Source: Fallopia convolvulus (lineage: Eukaryota > Streptophyta > Magnoliopsida > Caryophyllales > Polygonaceae). Taken from it: 64,000 nucleotides of DNA. Below, in pieces: positions 13,001 through 24,312 of the stretch (position 1 is its first letter; every line of letters starts with the position of its first letter). Below the pieces are notes generated by a model. The model did not search any database. It was not told the DNA's origin and was given only the letters and a program-made list of their open reading frames with translations. The stretch is from NCBI GenBank assembly GCA_964016875.1, contig OZ024722.1, forward strand, positions 15,444,576 to 15,508,575. Reading direction: 5' to 3'. A program made the translations under genes and the position numbers.

Positions 13001-13065
13001 AAGAATCTATTCTTAATTTCAATGAAGATCGATCGGATGATTGCCTCTTGATCAGAGACAATTAA
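10049..13065 (-). pseudogene. LINE ORF2 remnant: reverse transcriptase, zinc-binding RT domain, RNase H
   Basis: The first open block (13065-12394) has RT motifs KTPGPDGF, LIPKIDSP...HYRPISLCN, GAFVQGRLIQDN and the catalytic KIDMEKAYD. The next (12371-11739) has GIRQGDPMPPFIF and FVDD in place of the usual F-A/Y-DD, followed by YLGIP. The block at 11591-10866 carries the zf-RVT region (FSWIWRLRVPPKIQNFIWKA..CLPT..CSLC...HLFFLCPF). The last (10816-10049) is a degraded RNase H (FKLNTDTSKQ, AESIAMIEGIKMAL, then VDFLARR). The blocks are in different frames, so no intact polyprotein is made. The upstream endonuclease is missing. Confidence 0.88.
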
Positions 13066-13490
13066 CCCTCAAATGCAAAAAATAAGATGAAGTTCTGTAG
13101 AGTGCTTGTCAACACTGATGTGTCTGTCCCTCTCAAAGGTTGTGATAAGATCCTTGCCCATGATAATTCTGAGATTAGATGAACTCTCAAATGCAAAAAA
13201 TAAGATATAATTTCTTAAGATTAGATGAACTCTCAAATGCAAAAAATATAATTTCTTAAGATATAATTCTGAGATTAGATGAACTCTCAAATGCAAAAAA
13301 AAAGATATAATTTCTTAAGATTAGATCAACTCTCAAATGCAAAAAATAAGATGAAGTTCTGTAGAGTTCATCTTATTTTTTGCAAAAAATAAGATGACAA
13401 TGCAAAAAATAAGATGAAGTTCTGTAGATTTCAACTGAATTGAGATTGTTTCTTAATAAACTGTTAAATGACTCAGTCCCATTTTCAGTG
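13066..13490. repeat. Scrambled repeat patch derived from LINE ORF1
   Basis: Multiple partial copies of a unit containing gatgaactctcaaatgc and aaaataagatgaagttctgt are packed here in mixed lengths. About 120 bp at 13070-13190 is an inverted copy of ORF1 sequence at about 14099-14222 (both contain, in opposite orientation, the stretch around aaggatcttatcacaacc). The patch sits exactly where ORF1 3' end and the ORF2 endonuclease should be, so it looks like the scar of a complex repair event. Confidence 0.75.
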
Positions 13491-13519
13491 TTCATACCAG
13501 TCAACCCCATAAAAGGCAA

Positions 13520-14843
13520 CTAAGGGATTGGAGTGACAGGAGCTAGACCTGTACCTAGCCCAACAGTAACCATGGGAGAGGCACAAACAAAAGGAGGGAT
13601 CATCATAGTCTTAGGGAAAGGGACATTCATAGCAGCAAAAGCATAAGCCATCTGCTCTCGAGCATGCATGGCAACAACAGGATCAACAAATAAAGTTGGA
13701 TCCACAACAGGATACATATCAAAACTTGCAGCATGGTTCAAGTGAGCAGCTGGAATTGGAGGGACTAGCATAGGAATACCAGTTCCAAACCCAGTCTCAC
13801 CAGCATCAGACATAGCAGGCACAGGAGGCAGTATATTAGTAGCATACATGTTGTTGACCACATTGGACCTTACAAAAGTCAAAGCAGTAGAAGACTCGGG
13901 GGCAACAGACTTTCCAACCAGATTAGCATGCATTTTTGACCTTGTTTGCTGAATTAAATCAGCATCAGCAGTATTTGTATCCACAGTGAGCTTAATCTTT
14001 CTAGACTGGATATTGTGTAAGGGACAGTCATCAAAGACATGGTCAGGTTCACCACAACAACCACAACCAGGGGAAACAGTTTCATACCAAACCTTAAGGG
14101 TAATCTCAGAATTATCATGGGCAAGGATCTTATCACAACCTTTGAGAGGGACAGACACGTCATTGTTGACAAGCACTCTACAGAACTTCATCTTATTTTT
14201 TGCATTTGAGAGTTCATCTAATCCTTGCTCATATATCAGCTTTAATAACTTCATCATTAGTAGGGTTAAACTCAGGATAAAAGGGATAAAGAGCAACCAG
14301 CTTACCCTGAACATGAAAAGGCCTTTTGATATAGACTAAATCCCTGGACTCTCTATTTGCAAACTTGAATAGAATCCAGAAATTAGAGAACTCTTGGAAT
14401 AGTATCTCACCTTTAGCATAGTCTTTCCAAGCCTCTCTCATTTTCCCAATTACCAGAGTTGTAGCAACAGGTTCCTCAACCATTTTGAAAAGCAAGGTAA
14501 AGTGCATGAGCTCATGCAGATATTTCTGCACAGATGGGATAGCAGTAGGATTGGGTAGAGGGAGGGTAGAGGAAAAAGTGTTAGGTTGTAAGATAGAGTT
14601 TGAAGGCACAAAAGCAATCTCAGGAGATGGAGCTATATTGTCATCAGATTGATGGGAGAGTGTTTCATGACAAGAGAGGGGACCAGTAGGACTAAACTGC
14701 TCAGGCATAGTAAGAGTAGGATTGATCTGATTATGAGTAAACAAAGCATTAGGAGCAACCTGTTCAATTTCCATTAAAGATGGGAGAACAAGAAGGACAA
14801 GAAAGTTAACTAGGGCATCTTGGTAAGTCTGAGAGTCAGACAT
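13520..14843 (-). pseudogene. LINE ORF1 (DUF4283 plus CCHC zinc knuckle), frameshifted
   Basis: The frame opens at 14843 with MSDSQTYQDAL. It contains a DUF4283-like nucleic-acid-binding fold (about 14460-14229: TTLVIGKMREAWKDYAK, then FWILFKFANRESRDLVY..RPFHVQGKLVAL). Near 14229 the frame breaks, and the second half (14314-13520 frame) holds CGCCGEPDHVFDDC, a perfect C-x2-C-x4-H-x4-C knuckle, and a Pro/Ala-rich tail. The break lies beside the repeat unit described at 13066-13490, suggesting an internal deletion in the same event. DUF4283-knuckle proteins are the usual ORF1 of plant L1 elements and bind the LINE RNA. Confidence 0.75.
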
Positions 14844-15143
14844 TGAAAAGGATTGAGAGTTACTTGATATTGTAGACAGGGAGAGGGTAAAGAACAGTGA
14901 TATGAGATGAATAGAAAGTGACCCGGAAGTAGTCTTAAATAGACAAGTTGTTGTAAAGATAACTTCAACATTTAATTTAATTAATAAAGAGTAAAAGAAG
15001 GCATGCAAAGAGAATATGACATGGAAAATAAGCAATATTAAATGACAGAGGTAATCTAGGAAAGGGTAGAAGTAATTTAGTCTGTACCAGAAATAGCAAA
15101 AAACATTAATTAAAGTAGAAGTAAATGAGGAACAATAACTCAT

Positions 15144-17440
15144 GCAGCTATCTCTTGGAGTAGCATTTAATAAATGATCACAGCAGAGCTCTAGCCACCA
15201 AGTGCAGTAAATAATAGTAATAGAGATATTCTCTACGGGGCAATGATTACCATTTGAGAAAATAGATATGCAATAAATGGTAGAAGTAGAACCGAGATTA
15301 AAAGAAAATCCTTCACAATATTTCCAAGATATTCACCTCTCACAGTGAAATTAAAAATTAATCCATTATAGTTATGATAATATATGTAGATCAGTAGGTG
15401 GCATTTCATGAAGCAAGACAGCCAATAGTTTGGCATGCAAAATAATAATCTAAAATTAAAAGAGAAGTTAATTAAAAAGTCAACTCTTCTCCAGTAATGA
15501 TGACACCAAAATTTTAAATGGTAGTTATGAAACAAGTTGTAGTAAAAAGCCAAGTTCATACCACATTGCAGAGTTAAACTTTGAGAAACATTATCTATAA
15601 AATAACCTGTATAGATAATATAGTGCCCGAGGTTATGAAATTGTAAATTAAATCCTTCTGACCATAACTTTGTAGAATACCAAATTAAAGTGTAGGTTAC
15701 ATGAAATATATACCTGAGACGGAATAGTCTATTCAGAACTTGATAAATTTGCCATAGAACAAGTTCATCATTATAGTATTTGAAGCTAGAAAAGCTCACC
15801 ATGTGAAATGCTTCAATCCATAAAAAATCAAGTTGATGTAATATGAGGAGCATAGTCACACAGTGAACCTTAGCAGCTATGTGAAGTATACAAGGTATAC
15901 TATAATTATAGGCAACATGTATTGTATAATGAGGCATCAAAAAATACCCTGGATTCATACCAAAACTGGAAGGAAATCCAAGGCATCTAAGTCGCCAGTC
16001 ATTATAAAAAAAATTGGCAACACTTGGGACCCAAATTTGATAGCCAAAGGTGTATACTCATCATATATATAGTCAGATGGAGTAAAGAATCCCCAACCAA
16101 CTGAACACTATATATCCACAAGTATAATGTTATATTTCCATTAGACCTGATCAAAGATTTAGGTAAATTAATAATCTTGAAAGCCAAGATAAATCTGAAC
16201 CAGTACTTATAAAATATCAGGAGTATATCACAAAATTTTAGACAATAACAATAGAGCTTCAAGTTTTCAATGGTGAGTTGTCTGGTCATCATATGTATAA
16301 ATAACTGAACCAGCTCAACCTCAAAAGAAAGACCACTGTCTTTCAATATCAGGAACCAAAACAAATTTTCATACATATGATGGAAAGTTTGGAGATAAGG
16401 TTTAGAGGTGTTGATATACCTATATGGAAGCATTACCAAGAAGGAGAATCCCATAGCAGAAAGAACAGAAGGTACCATAGCCATAAGATCCCGAAAGGCA
16501 ACAATCACCAGCACACAAATCTCTGAGTATAACATACTGCAAGCTTGCAGCACAAAAAATTCATAAGAGTATAATATTGACATCCATTTCCACAGATATT
16601 CAGCATAAAAGACAGAAGTTAAATCACTATCCTGCATCCACAATACCCAAAAACACTATATAAGTCCGCAACAGTAGATTAAGAAACAACATATGCCATA
16701 TTTACGATAGAAATCATAGTTAACTGATCCAATTAGATCAAGTGTAAGGTAAGATTTGAGGAGACGATTCAATAAGATTTCATTGGGATAATTTTCATTC
16801 TTTGCAATCATTAGTATCGACCTCTCAATCTTGAAAGACAAGGATATCACACAAGAGAGAAATCGAATTACACAATGAGAGCAAAGAGACATTTGAAGCA
16901 ACAACCACAAACAACAAAGGAAAAACACAAAAATAGAATAAAGAGAACAAGCCACATAACCTGAAATAGATGAAATCCAACATCGGGAGGGAAGGCAAGA
17001 AAACCTCTTCCCATACCATAGAAGCCTAAGAACAGCAATAAGCATGACCAAAGATTCCTCAAATAAAGAGGAACCCAAAGGCCCACACTCCAAACGCCAA
17101 GAGAGGATTTCAAGCACAACACATTCAGCAGAACCAAACAAATCGCACCAGAGAACATCAATCGAAGCGAAATAACGCAAAGGAGCATGAACAAGTCAAT
17201 CGAAGAGGGTAAGTAAGGATTCAAGACGGTCACAAGACCGAATAAGGTTGGGAGGGGTAATCGGCAAATCAGATCTAACTCTTAGATCTAAGAAACCCAC
17301 AAACCCTAATTTATCATGAAAAGGGGGAAGAACCAAAATAAAGGGCCACATCAAGACAGAAACATAGTTGAAAAAAACAAACAAGCACAGGAAAATGGAT
17401 TTACAAGATGAAAGAACTAAAGCCCAGGGACGAATGATGA
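15144..17440. other. Long stretch with no recognisable gene
   Basis: Several - strand open frames of 170-240 codons exist (15233-15958, 16002-16643, 16656-17180), but they are rich in Phe, Tyr, Cys and Leu with no motif and look like chance reading of T-rich DNA. The segment could be the 5' leader of the adjacent LINE, since the - strand near 17200-17400 has a transcript-leader look (pyrimidine-rich, ttagggtttg). That is inference only. Confidence 0.4.
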
Positions 17441-17462
17441 AGAGGCAAACTAAAGCCCAATC

Positions 17463-18169
17463 TTTGATTTTTTGATTTTTTGATTTTTTGATTTTTTGAT
17501 TTTTTGATTTTTTGATTTTTTGATTTTTTGATTTTTTGATTTTTTGATTTTTTGATTTTTTGATTTTTTGATTTTTTGATTTTTTGATTTTTTGATTTTT
17601 TGATTTTTTGATTTTTTGATTTTTTGATTTTTTGATTTTTTGATTTTTTGATTTTTTGATTTTTTGATTTTTTGATTTTTTGATTTTTTGATTTTTTGAT
17701 TTTTTGATTTTTTGATTTTTTGATTTTTTGATTTTTTGATTTTTTGATTTTTTGATTTTTTGATTTTTTGATTTTTTGATTTTTTGATTTTTTGATTTTT
17801 TGATTTTTTGATTTTTTGATTTTTTGATTTTTTGATTTTTTGATTTTTTGATTTTTTGATTTTTTGATTTTTTGATTTTTTGATTTTTTGATTTTTTGAT
17901 TTTTTGATTTTTTGATTTTTTGATTTTTTGATTTTTTGATTTTTTGATTTTTTTATTTTTTGATTTTTTTGATTTTTTGATTTTTTTGATTTTTTGATTT
18001 TTTGATTTTTTGATTTTTTGATTTTTTGATTTTTTGATTTTTTGATTTTTTGATTTTTTGATTTTTTGATTTTTTGATTTTTTGATTTTTTGATTTTTTG
18101 ATTTTTTGATTTTTTGATTTTTTGATTTTTTGATTTTTTGATTTTTTGATTTTTTGATTTTTTGATTTT
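17463..18169. repeat. (GATTTTTT)n simple repeat, about 88 copies
   Basis: An almost perfect 8-bp unit (ga plus six t) runs for about 707 bp. A short irregular patch near 17950-17990 has units of 7 to 9 bp and a g-to-t change. It abuts the outer edge of the copia LTR at 18167. A short related array (ttttcga units) lies beyond the other LTR at 24262-24312. Confidence 0.97.
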
Positions 18170-18316
18170 AAAATAGAGAGATTTAGGAGAAAGGGAGAGA
18201 TCAGAGTTGTCTTATTAGGTCACCCATAGGGGCCTTATATAGAGAACACAAGACTTAATGGATAAGCCCAACATTAGGGTTTACTATGTACATCTAAATA
18301 TAATACTATTATAACA
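18167..18316 (-). repeat. 3' LTR of the minus-strand copia element
   Basis: This matches 24109-24260 along its length (shared blocks tcttattaggtcacccatag, aataagcccaacatta and tactatgtacatctaaat). Its outermost TGTTAT is replaced by the gatttt repeat. Just inside, at 18345-18420 and 18645-18745, are two copies of a 'gcctc[ag]ttaaaaaccttgtttgg...aagggaaaaagagt' block typical of the 3' untranslated part of such copia elements. Confidence 0.85.
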
Positions 18317-18989
18317 CTTCCCCTTAGATGTACATAACTAACTGCCTCGTTAAAAACCTTGTTTGGAAAACCCAATGGGACAAAATCAAGACTAAGGGAA
18401 AAAGAGTGCAGTTATGAGTCTTCCTCTCAACTTGAAATATATTCTCTTTGCTTGACTTAATTGAGCATCCATCTTGCCTTTGGGTTGAATCTCGTAGTTT
18501 GAGAACACTTGATGATATGTACTTTGGTTGATCACTTCATGCTGAATTCTCTTCATATATACATCATTGTTGGCTCCTTTCAACTTGAGTTGATGGATGG
18601 ATAAAAACTCCATTCATTCATATATTTCGAACTTCAGGCCGAGATTGCCTCATTAGAGACCTTATATGACGAATTGCCTCATTAAAAACCTTGTTTGGAA
18701 AAACCCAGTGGAATAAAAACCAAAAGCAAGGGAAAAAGAGTATAGTCGTATAATAATGCTCCCCCTCAGTTAAACACACAATCTTTATGCAATAAATATA
18801 TGCCATCACTGAATTTTGTAGAAGATTGGTACTTCTGGACCAATAAATTTTATTTTATGTTTAGGGAGACAATAACTCATTGTCACATAAAATGACATTA
18901 TTGAGGTAATGAAGCAAGGTACGGTAATGTACCTATTGTATTGAGATATGGTACTTCAAGATCTAATCTCTCTTTCATTTTCTAATCGG

Positions 18990-20985
18990 GGACAAAAGGC
19001 GATCCTTTTCCACACTTAGCGATCTACTCTCATTGATGTACTTAATGGATGCGCCTTATCCATATTAAATCGCTTTAGGATCTTTTCTGCGTAGTTTGAT
19101 TGATGGATAAACATTCCATCCTTTCTATGCTTGAACTGCAGGCCGAGACAATACTTGGTAGTTCCTAAGTCCTTCATTTCAAATTCTCTTTTCAAATAAT
19201 CAGCTTCTATTAGGATCTCTTCTGGAGTCCCAATAATATTAAAATCATCAACATAAACAACAATGATTCCATATCCCAAATTTGTTGTTTTATGAACAAA
19301 CAAGGACCTATTTGATCGCTGACAAATCCTTGCCTTTGTAGATATTCTCTAAGGCGATTATACCACATTCTTCCCGATTGTTTCAATCCATATAACGATC
19401 TTCTAAGTTTAATGGAATAAATGTAATGTGGTTTTTGATTCAAATGCTTCAGGCATTTTCAATCCTTCTGGGATTTTCATGTATATGTTGGTACCTAATG
19501 ACTCATATAGGTATGTTGTTACCACATCCATGAGTTGCATTTTCAAACGCTCAACAACGGTTAAAGCAATAAGGAACCTGAGTGTTATTGCATCCACTAC
19601 TGGTGAATACGTTTCCATGTAATCCTCTCCAGGTTTTTGTGAGAAGCCTTGTGCAACAAGCTATAACAGACTGATTTTGCATTTTATGGTGTTGGAACTA
19701 CAAGCCCAAAAACATCTAGTCTGTTTAACGAATCCAATTCTGCTTTCCAGCTTTCCCAACCATTTCGATGTTGACATTCCTCTATTGTTTGGGGATTATT
19801 GTCATCTTCTCCAATGACTTTTACGATAACTGAATAAGCAAAGATATCTTCCCGATACCCTATACTGATACTTACATAATTAATCGACATTTCTAAATTA
19901 TCGCTCATGCCATTTTCTTTGCTTTTAGATTCTTTAGATAGAATCTCTTTAGGAGTTCTATCTTCATGATCATTTCCAGTCGACATATCATCCTTTTGGG
20001 ATGTAATTGGCTCTTTCCTCTTCTGGGAAATGTATCCATAAATCCGAAAATGTCTCTCATGCTTCAAGCATGCTATGTGTTGGTTTGGAGTTACTTATGG
20101 AATCTCCAAATGACTGGTGTATTCTCAAATAGTATTTATGTCTTAGTCACTAAACTTCTGGTTTAGTTATACAATATGCTAAACTTCTAGTTTAGCTTTC
20201 TTTGGATAACAAATTGCATCTCATGCAATCTCTTAACTTGTAGTCTCAATTATCTTCTCCCCCTAAAGTTGGGATTTTTCACCTCGCCAAAGTGATACAT
20301 TTAATACCGAGCAATATATTGATCACCGCTTATAAGCTCTAGGTATTTTATAAACGATAAGGACCCAAACCCCTCGTCTAATCCTAACTTTCATTGTGTG
20401 GAATTACTTTAAAATTATCTGGGGTTGGAGGTCATATATAGCATTTCCATTTAGGAGAATTTGCTATAAGCGGTCGGTCTTGTCAAATTAAATAATCGAT
20501 ATTCATATTCATGACCCTATTGCTACCACGACTCTTCCAGGTCGCATATTCCATGTATAGCACTTGTCTGGCTATCAATTATGATCGCATTATTGACGAC
20601 TCTACCTGGGTCGTTTTGTGAATATGTCTGAGAGCTATCAAATGCTCAATCACTGCACATATTGATTTATTCCATTCTCCTCCATTTTCCTTGGAACCAA
20701 TGGGTTGAGGCATCTTTCAATATTATGATAATCCACAATGGTCCACATGGCGATTTAGCTAGTCCTCTTATATCACTTGAATTTTTGTCAAGGAGCATAT
20801 GAGACTTTGTATTTATTTGACTTATATCGGCCTTGCTACTAGTTTACCAAGAGCACAAGCCTTTTAAGATCACTCTTAGGAAGAGACTTCAAGTCTCAAG
20901 ATCTTTCGGTCCTAGACCAATCATGCGCATTATTATTTCACTTGAGTGACCAAGTTAATCATGCCACAAATATATCTTATCATTA
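18990..20985 (-). pseudogene. Copia pol remnant (integrase trace plus reverse transcriptase)
   Basis: On the - strand, about 20985-20920 shows a decayed GAG-pre-integrase motif (WHD-stop-LGHSS). The block at 20067-19684 matches the linker before RT (TIEECQHRNGWESWKAELDSLNRLDVFG). Next come METYSPVVDAITLRFL (19618 onward), LRRSLYGLKQSGRMWYNRL (19443 block) and the catalytic YVDDFNIIGT with LGLQFKHRKDGMFIHQSNYAEKIL (19303-19016). Frames change at least three times, so nothing functional is encoded. RNase H is not visible. Confidence 0.85.
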
Positions 20986-20989
20986 ACTA

Positions 20990-22900
20990 ACTTCCAGTTA
21001 TTGAGATTACATTATTCAATGGGATATACTCTTCTAGAGTAATCATAACCTTCACACCAAAATTTGCGCATGACTTGTGAAAACTTCTGGTTTTCAAATA
21101 CTATATGGTGTGACACCATTGAAAAATGTTGGTGATCCATACTTATGTTTGGGAGCTCATCAACTTAAATCAGATAAACAATTATCTTGATTTTTAACAT
21201 TAGATGCCTCAAAATGGGTGCATTCAGAACTTTTAATATAGATTAGACCGGTCTCCACACGTATACTCATAAGGTGTGGTTCTTGTACAAGTGGTACAAG
21301 ACTGATGTTCAATTATGTCATTAATGGGATATCCCTTATCTTAGATGTTCTTCTAGACATCAAATTAACCCACGACGTCCTACCTATAAGTCATAACCAT
21401 GACTAACGGCCGCATGCGTAACATACCGTAACCTCTTTCACACCCTCTTCCAGAGGAGGTATGCTTCCGGCATGCAAGAGGTTGGTCAAACATGACCTTG
21501 AACTTCTAGTTCATACTAGGTAGGTGGTCATTTAGACATGTTTTGAATATTATGATGACCCACATTCCTTGTACTACTTCTAGAGTACATGCCATATTTC
21601 TTGTACTACATCTAGAGTACATCGTTTGGTTTGAGATCTCTTAACTCTCCAAGAGTTTATAACGATCTCTTCTTGTCAAAATTCGATTCTTCAAGCTCGA
21701 ATGGAGTTGATGATATGATACGTTCATTATAACTTAGCACATGTTTGTTGGAACTTCAAGTGCTTCATGAATCTCCCAAACATCTCATCCGTTAACTTCA
21801 AGTGACAATGTAATTTTATTTCTTGAACCATTTATCATCCACTTCTGGAGATGATATGTTCATATAGTTCCACTAATAAATTCTTCTCATCATACTACAA
21901 GAAGTAATTATGTATGTAAATCCACTTCTAGGGATAATACTCTTATGTATAAAAGCATCTACTTCAGGAGATGATCATTATCACATAAATTTTATCATCT
22001 TCTTCAAGAAGTGATATTTTCTATCATTACTCACTCCAGGGAGTAACGAGATTTATTATTTCATCTCTTCGGGGATGATTTCAAATTGTCTCTACTAATA
22101 CTAGCATCTGCTTCAAGAGATGACAAGTTTTAACTTTAAGAACAAATAAAAAAATGTATACAAGCAATAACATAAATAATTAAATTAAAAAGTATAAATA
22201 AAGAAATAAAGTATCATAAAATAGTGTCAACTTCTGGTGACAAGAGATTGTATACGAAGTCTTCTAGACTTCTTTCCATCACATACTTCAGGATGTGATT
22301 ATTCATAAGATCTTTCAATCATATACTTCAAGATGTGATTTCAATGAGACCTTTTAGTCACATATTTTAGGATGTGATATCCATGTGAGTATTTTATTAT
22401 CTACTTCAAGAGATAATATTGTCATATGAACTTTATCGTCTATTTCTGGAGATGATTTTTTTTAATTTGCACATGAATCATGTCATTTATTTCAAGAGAC
22501 GACTTAAGTATCAGCGCTCACTCCAAGGAGTAGGAACTTTTATTATATTCATCCACTTCTGTGGATTGATTCAATTATTTCATCCACTTCGGGGGATTAT
22601 TTGTTTCCTCCACTTCGGGGATGGAAATTATCACTCCAAGTATAAAAATAGAAAAATGGTTTCATTCACTTTAGGGAATGAGAATTATCACTCCAGGGAT
22701 AAAATGAAGTTTTCATTTACTTCAAGGAACGAGGATTATCACTTCAGGGATAATCTTGTTCTGTACATTCAATTAACTCTTCAAGAGAAAATAATATAAC
22801 ATAATTAAGTATATGAAAATAATAAATAAATAAACAATATTAGGACAATAAAATAAATAAAATAATTCATTCACTTCAGGGAATGAAATTCATCATTTCA
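20990..22900. other. Degenerate interior of the copia element
   Basis: No open domain can be read. From about 21750 the sequence becomes rich in imperfect 'cacttc[ag]gggatgat'-type phrases at irregular spacing. This is a decayed outer zone of the tandem array that becomes regular after 22920. Confidence 0.5.
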
Positions 22901-22924
22901 GGGATAAAATTATAATATTGTTTT

Positions 22925-23410
22925 GTAAATTCAACTCTTTAGGAGGAAATAATTATCACTTCAAGGATAATATTACTTGTAAATTCAACTCTTCAGTAGG
23001 AAATGATTATCACTTCAGGGATAATATTATTTGTAAATTCAACTCTTCAGGAGGAAATAATTATCACTTCAGTGATAATATTATTTCTAAATTCAACTCT
23101 TCAGGAGGAAATAATTATCGCTTCAGGGAAATTTTATTTATAAATTAACTCTTTAGGAGGAAATAATTATCGCTTCAGGGATAATTTAATTTATAAATTC
23201 AACTCTTCAGGAGGAAATAATTATCGCTTCAGGGATAATTTTATTTATAAATTCGACTCTTCAGGAGGAAATAATTATCGCTTCAGGGATAATTTTACTT
23301 GTAAATTCAACTCTTCAAGAGGAAATATTTATTGTTTCAAGGATAATTTTATTGCTAAATTGAACTCTTCCGGAGGAAATAATCATCACTTCAGGGATAA
23401 TACAATGATG
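22925..23410. repeat. 54-bp tandem array, about 9 copies, inside the copia element
   Basis: Units start with aaattcaactcttcaggagg and continue with aaataattatcgcttcagg, gataatttta and a short AT-rich tail. Nine successive copies can be lined up, with 51-54 bp spacing and substitutions in each. The array lies between the 5' LTR and the pol remnant (minus reading), where gag would be expected. The unit is open as protein on the + strand (KFNSSGGNNYHFxDNI), which is a by-product. Confidence 0.9.
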
Positions 23411-24108
23411 TTCCAATCTCTTTAAGGAATGGAAATAATCGCTTCAAGGATTTCTAAGATAATCTTATGACATTCCAATCTCTCCGGGAAAAGGAAATAA
23501 TCACTTCATGGATTATATATTGATGTTTCATTCACTTCAGGGAATGAATATTTTGAAAAATTATCACTTCAAGGATAATATTATCTTTATATGTTCATAT
23601 AATTTATTTCACCAGGGACAAATTTATTTATAAATAAATCCACTTTATGATCGTTAACAAACTAATATTGATATTGAGGTATATAATATACACACTTTAA
23701 GTAAACTGTAAACTGTAAGAACATAATAAGGGTGTGTATTAAAGTAATGGGCATACGATATTTATATGGGATACTTGTTATGTATGTAATTCATGTGATC
23801 GGACAACACACTCAAAACTAGATTAATCTCGGGGGCTTGATCGGACAGCACACTCATATATGGAATAACATAATTCTTTGTAGCTAGATTATACTTTGAT
23901 TTCTAGTCTTCTTCCATCAAGAATAAATATGACGGATTGACGGCGTAGCACATATAATTGAAAAACAAAATTGCTTATAAGATAATGATGTAAAGATAGA
24001 GGTTGGAATTCCTTACAATTTTAGGAAATACAAACGTACACGTGCACTGAGAAGAAGAGAGAATGGTTCGTGAGATGCACTTCGACCTTAACCATCGTGC
24101 TGATAACG

Positions 24109-24260
24109 TGTTATAAAATAGAGAAATTTAAGAGAAAGGGAGAGATCGAAGTTGTCTTATTAGGTCACCCATAGGAGTCTTATATAGAAAAAACAGACTT
24201 AATAAATAAGCCCAACATTAGAATTTACTATGTACATCTAAATATAATAATATTATAACA
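24109..24260 (-). repeat. 5' LTR of the minus-strand copia element
   Basis: A complete 152-bp LTR with TGTTATAA at one end and TTATAACA at the other. It is flanked outside by a (tttttcga) array. It is the partner of 18167-18316. Confidence 0.85.
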
Positions 24261-24261
24261 G

Positions 24262-24312
24262 TTTTTCGATTTTTCGATTTTTCGATTTTTTCGATTTTTT
24301 TGATTTTTTTTT
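24262..24312. repeat. Short TTTTTCGA-type repeat flanking the copia LTR
   Basis: About six units of gatttttc with growing T-runs directly follow the LTR terminus. The unit differs from the long array at 17463-18169 only by c/t changes, so the two arrays were probably one tract split by the copia insertion. Confidence 0.75.

Larger units (their letters stand above)
10003..14843 (-). mobile_element. L1-type LINE with RNase H, rearranged, endonuclease lost
   Basis: Reading on the - strand: ORF1 (14843-13520), a scrambled repeat patch (13480-13066), then ORF2 from its reverse transcriptase to RNase H (13065-10049), ending in an A-rich tail near 10003 (eight T on +). A full L1 would have about 1 kb of AP endonuclease between ORF1 and the RT, and none is present. 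Several frameshifts also interrupt ORF2. The 5' boundary and target duplication were not found. The 2.5 kb upstream (15144-17440) could be a long 5' leader but nothing proves it. Confidence 0.8.
18167..24260 (-). mobile_element. Degenerate Ty1-copia LTR retrotransposon, minus orientation
   Basis: Short LTRs lie at 18167-18316 and 24109-24260, with TGTTATAA...TTATAACA ends. On the - strand the 5' LTR is followed by ttatcagcacgatgg, a likely primer-binding region. The 3' LTR is preceded by a purine tract (aaggggaag at 18317-18325). Integrase and RT remnants in between read in the - direction. The LTRs differ at roughly 10% of sites by eye, so the insertion is old. The outer LTR bases at 18167 have merged into the flanking octanucleotide repeat. 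No RNase H was recognised. Confidence 0.85.

Noticed and set aside
15233..17384. Several long minus-strand open frames (170-240 codons)
   Set aside because: They overlap each other in different frames, are dominated by Phe/Tyr/Leu/Cys from T-rich DNA and hold no motif.
22419..23148. Plus-strand frames with a repeated NNYHFxDN motif, suggestive of a repeat protein
   Set aside because: They are the passive translation of the 54-bp DNA tandem array in a decayed copia element that reads the other way.
22925..23410. Possible CRISPR-like array
   Set aside because: The whole 54-bp unit repeats without unique spacers and the DNA is a plant retrotransposon.
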